Source: SIG578 sp036311245 (GTDB lineage: Bacteria > Bacillota > Clostridia > Oscillospirales > Ruminococcaceae). From it: a stretch of DNA of 7,110 nucleotides. The first letter of the stretch is position 1. Every line of letters begins with the position of its first letter. The notes under the pieces are model-generated. The model searched no databases and was not told where the DNA came from. It saw nothing but the letters and a program-made list of their open reading frames with translations. Positions 4,605 to 7,110 of the stretch are shown one piece after another. The stretch covers positions 1 through 7,110 of the forward strand of contig JAXJQH010000143.1 of the NCBI GenBank assembly GCA_036311245.1. Direction: 5' to 3'. A program made the position numbers and the translations under genes.

Positions 4605-7010
4605 GTGGATTACAATTTTAAGGAAATTGAAAAAAAGTGGCAAGATATCTGGGATGTTGAGAAAGCCTTCGCTGCGAAAAATGATTATTCTAAACCCAAG
4701 TTTTTTGGGCTTGTAGAATTCCCTTATCCTTCGGGACAGGGATTGCATGTAGGCCATCCCCGTTCATATACTGCACTTGATATTATTTCAAGAAAAAAAA
4801 GATTGCAGGGCTTTAACGTTCTTTATCCTATGGGATGGGATGCCTTCGGCCTTCCTACTGAAAACTATGCAATTAAAAATCACATTCATCCCGAAATCGT
4901 TACCAAGAAGAATGTTGACAACTTTAAAAGACAGTTAAAATCACTTGGTTTTTCCTTTGATTGGGATAGGGAAGTGAATACCACCGACCCTAATTATTAC
5001 AAGTGGACACAGTGGATATTCCTACAGCTGTTTAAAAAGGGTCTCGCTTATAAAAAGAAGATGTCGGTTAACTGGTGTACATCTTGTAAGTGTGTTCTTG
5101 CAAACGAAGAGGTTGTTAACGGAGTTTGCGAGCGCTGCGGAAGTGAGGTAGTACATAAAGATAAAGAGCAGTGGATGCTTAAAATAACAGAATATGCACA
5201 GCGCCTTATTGATGACCTTGCTGATGTTAATTACATAGAGCGAGTAAAGACCTCGCAAATTAACTGGATTGGCCGCTCAGTCGGTGCTGAGGTTGATTTT
5301 TCAACCAGTGCAGGGGATACCCTTAAAATTTACACCACACGCGCAGACACCCTTTTTGGCGCAACCTATATGGTCATTTCTCCTGAACATCCTCTTATTG
5401 ATAAATGGAAAGAACAGCTTTCTAACTATGATGCAATATTAGATTATCGCAGAGAGGCTGCAAGAAAATCTGATTTTGAAAGAACTGAGCTTGTAAAAGA
5501 TAAAACGGGTGTAAAGCTTGAGGGCGTTACAGCTATAAACCCAGTTAATGACACTGAAATTCCTATTTTTGTTTCTGACTATGTTCTTATGACATACGGA
5601 ACGGGCGCTATTATGGCTGTTCCCGCTCACGATACCCGTGACTATGATTTTGCCAAAGCGTTTTCTCTGCCTATCATCGAGGTAGTTGCAGGAGGAGATA
5701 TTGAAAAAGAAGCATTTACCGATTGCCAGACCGGTGTTATGGTAAATTCCGGATTTCTTAATGGGCTTTCTGTTGAGGATGCTAAAAAGGCTATTGTAGA
5801 GTGGCTTGAAAAAGAGAAAAAGGGAACTCCTAAGGTTAACTTTAAGCTTCGTGACTGGGTATTCTCCCGCCAGAGATATTGGGGAGAGCCTATTCCTATG
5901 GTTTATTGCGAAAAGTGCGGTTGGGTTCCTCTGCCTGAGAGCGAATTGCCGCTTAAACTTCCCGAGGTTGAGCATTATGAGCCTACCGATAGCGGTGAAT
6001 CTCCTCTTGCAGCAATAGAGGATTGGGTAAATACCACCTGCCCGCATTGCGGAGGAAAAGCTAAAAGGGAAACCGACACAATGCCTCAGTGGGCAGGTTC
6101 TTCGTGGTATTTCTTAAGATACTGTGACCCTGATAATATGAACGAGCTTGCTGCAAAAGAGGCACTTAATTACTGGATGCCTGTTGATTGGTATAACGGC
6201 GGTATGGAGCACACCACTCTCCATCTGCTTTATTCGAGATTTTGGCACAAGTTCCTCTATGATATCGGCGTTGTTAACACTGCTGAGCCTTATTCCAAGA
6301 GAACAAGCCACGGTATGATTCTTGGCGAAAATGGCGAGAAAATGAGTAAATCCCGCGGAAATGTCGTAAATCCCGATGATATTGTTAATGATTACGGCGC
6401 AGATACTATGCGAATGTATGAAATGTTTATCGGTGACTTTGAAAAGGCTGCTCCTTGGAGCACCTCAAGCATTAAAGGTTGTAAGCGTTTCCTCGATAAG
6501 ATTTGGAATTTACAGGAGCTTGTTGTTGAATGTGAGGAATATCGCCCTGAGCTTGAAGCATCTATGCACAAGACCATCAAAAAGGTTGGTGATGACATAG
6601 AAGCTATGAAGTTCAATACAGCGATTGCTGCTATGATGACACTTCTTAACGAAATTTCTGAAAAACACAGCATTACACGCGGAGAATATAAAACCATACT
6701 TATTCTCTTAAATCCATTTGCCCCTCACATTACTGAGGAAATCTGGAGCAATTTAGGCTGTGAGGGAAGGGTGTATCAGCAGGCTTGGCCGAAATATGAT
6801 GAAACTAAATGTAAAAACGAAACAATAGAAATCATTGTTCAGGTAAACGGTAAGCTTAAGGATAAGCTTTCGATTGCCCCCGGCAGCAGCAAAGAAGATA
6901 TGCTTGCAGCTGCTATGTCTCTTGATAAGGTTGTTTCGGCTGTTGAAGGGAAAACAGTTGTTAAAGAAATTGTTGTGCCCGATAGACTTGTAAACATTGT
7001 TGTAAAATAA
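4605..7010 (+). CDS. leuS: Leucyl-tRNA synthetase
   Basis: This class I cytoplasmic enzyme charges tRNA-Leu with leucine and hydrolyses mischarged products. It has 801 residues, typical of Gram-positive LeuRS and shorter than the E. coli enzyme. The GTG start gives MDYNFKEIEKKWQ, the standard opening. Domains in order: Rossmann half with PYPSGQGLHVGH (HVGH 48-51); zinc ribbon C158-x2-C161...C175-x2-C178; editing CP1 domain with the Thr-rich TTRADT (244-249) and GTGAIMAVPAHDTRD, where Asp343 should clamp the amino group in editing; a second CxxC pair set C435/C438 and C479/C482; DTMPQWAGSSWYFLRY; KMSKS (579-583); helical anticodon-binding domain; and a small C-terminal domain with VQVNGKLKDK. 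All catalytic and editing signatures are intact. It is the last gene of the run, 19 bases after rsfS, too close for a T-box leader, so it presumably depends on upstream transcription. Confidence 0.98.
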   Translation: MDYNFKEIEKKWQDIWDVEKAFAAKNDYSKPKFFGLVEFPYPSGQGLHVGHPRSYTALDIISRKKRLQGFNVLYPMGWDAFGLPTENYAIKNHIHPEIVTKKNVDNFKRQLKSLGFSFDWDREVNTTDPNYYKWTQWIFLQLFKKGLAYKKKMSVNWCTSCKCVLANEEVVNGVCERCGSEVVHKDKEQWMLKITEYAQRLIDDLADVNYIERVKTSQINWIGRSVGAEVDFSTSAGDTLKIYTTRADTLFGATYMVISPEHPLIDKWKEQLSNYDAILDYRREAARKSDFERTELVKDKTGVKLEGVTAINPVNDTEIPIFVSDYVLMTYGTGAIMAVPAHDTRDYDFAKAFSLPIIEVVAGGDIEKEAFTDCQTGVMVNSGFLNGLSVEDAKKAIVEWLEKEKKGTPKVNFKLRDWVFSRQRYWGEPIPMVYCEKCGWVPLPESELPLKLPEVEHYEPTDSGESPLAAIEDWVNTTCPHCGGKAKRETDTMPQWAGSSWYFLRYCDPDNMNELAAKEALNYWMPVDWYNGGMEHTTLHLLYSRFWHKFLYDIGVVNTAEPYSKRTSHGMILGENGEKMSKSRGNVVNPDDIVNDYGADTMRMYEMFIGDFEKAAPWSTSSIKGCKRFLDKIWNLQELVVECEEYRPELEASMHKTIKKVGDDIEAMKFNTAIAAMMTLLNEISEKHSITRGEYKTILILLNPFAPHITEEIWSNLGCEGRVYQQAWPKYDETKCKNETIEIIVQVNGKLKDKLSIAPGSSKEDMLAAAMSLDKVVSAVEGKTVVKEIVVPDRLVNIVVK

Positions 7011-7033
7011 GTGTTTTTTTCCTTGAAAAAGTA

Positions 7034-7062
7034 TTGACATAAGCTTAATAACAATGTATAAT
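7034..7062 (+). promoter_or_regulatory. Perfect-consensus sigma-A (sigma-70 type) promoter
   Basis: TTGACA (7034-7039) and TATAAT (7057-7062) are both exact consensus hexamers, separated by exactly 17 bases. A/T-rich sequence just upstream (TTTTTTTCC, TTGAAAAAG) could act as an UP element. TG at 7055-7056 directly abuts the -10, so it is not a canonical TGn extended -10. The spacer contains the palindrome TAAGCTTA (7040-7047). The expected start of transcription is about 7068-7071. It would drive whatever follows on the + strand beyond the window, starting a new unit 23 bases after the leuS stop. Confidence 0.88.
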
Positions 7063-7084
7063 ATGATTTATGAGTGATATTATA
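7057..7084. repeat. 8-bp dyad overlapping the -10 element and predicted +1
   Basis: TATAATAT (7057-7064) is repeated as its exact reverse complement ATATTATA (7077-7084), with 12 bases between the arms and arm centres 20 bp apart (about two helical turns). The left arm includes the -10 hexamer and the axis falls near the predicted transcription start. This geometry would suit a dimeric repressor, but both arms are pure A/T and such matches arise easily by chance. Confidence 0.3.
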
Positions 7085-7110
7085 ATTACTTATGAAAAAC
7101 CCCTGCCAAA
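7070..7110 (+). CDS. Possible start of a downstream gene (partial, cut by window end)
   Basis: From ATG 7070 a frame stays open to the window edge and reads MSDIIITYEKPLP, with the remainder outside. I do not recognise the product from 13 residues. There is no Shine-Dalgarno sequence before this ATG, and it coincides with the predicted transcription start of the promoter at 7034-7062, so if real it could be translated from a leaderless or nearly leaderless message. A rival start is ATG 7092 (MKNPCQ), which would leave a leader of about 22 bases with only a poor GAGTGA upstream. A non-coding RNA gene driven by the promoter is also possible. Confidence 0.3.
   Translation, partial: MSDIIITYEKPLP

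Noticed and set aside
5439..6047. Minus-strand open frame of 202 codons opposite leuS
   Set aside because: It lies entirely antisense to the conserved editing and catalytic parts of LeuRS, is rich in basic and low-complexity residues, has no recognisable motif or ribosome binding site, and is explained as a shadow of the leuS codon pattern.
7014..7032. Intrinsic terminator after leuS from the T-run and following GAAAAAG
   Set aside because: The only stem is about six A/U-dominated pairs with a three-base loop, and the T-run precedes the stem instead of following it. It fits better as A/T-rich DNA upstream of the promoter.
7080..7094. PerR/Fur-like box in TTATAATTACTTATG
   Set aside because: The left half matches a PerR-type half site, but the right half fails at most positions. 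In such A/T-rich sequence this is expected by chance.

Overview
This window reads as a housekeeping chromosomal segment from a low-GC Gram-positive bacterium, most likely a member of the Clostridia (Oscillospiraceae/Ruminococcaceae-like). The evidence is AT-rich, strongly co-oriented genes, Shine-Dalgarno sites close to the Gram-positive consensus, GTG/TTG starts, FtsY without a long acidic N-terminal domain, and a LeuRS whose wording (DTMPQWAGSSWYFLRY, TTRADT) I associate with clostridial enzymes. The taxonomic call is inference from protein wording and gene order; nothing in the window proves it.

Layout: all eight genes lie on the + strand and fill positions 1-7010 almost without gaps. They are smc (C-terminal part only), ftsY, rdgB, yhbY, nadD, yqeK, rsfS and leuS. 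The largest internal gap is the 44 bases between smc and ftsY, which hold an 8-bp inverted repeat and a strong ribosome binding site. The other gaps are 3, 11, 10, -11 (overlap), 4 and 19 bases. I see no convincing terminator or promoter inside the run, so it looks like one operon. After leuS come 100 bases with a perfect-consensus sigma-A-type promoter (TTGACA, 17 bp, TATAAT) and what may be the first codons of a further gene cut by the window edge.

How the genes work together: the run joins chromosome organisation (Smc) and co-translational membrane targeting (FtsY, the SRP receptor) to a nucleotide/translation block. That block holds removal of damaged purine nucleotides (RdgB), 50S assembly (YhbY), NAD synthesis (NadD), diadenosine tetraphosphate hydrolysis (YqeK), ribosome silencing (RsfS) and leucyl-tRNA synthesis (LeuS). 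A growth- and translation-linked theme is plausible: aminoacyl-tRNA synthetases make Ap4A, YqeK removes it, and RsfS restrains 50S subunits when nutrients are short.

I looked for a novel system and did not find one; the coding part is conventional. The points most worth a second look are at the 3' edge (a consensus promoter whose predicted start site falls on an ATG, inside a dyad), the ftsY start codon, and the lack of room for a T-box ahead of leuS.
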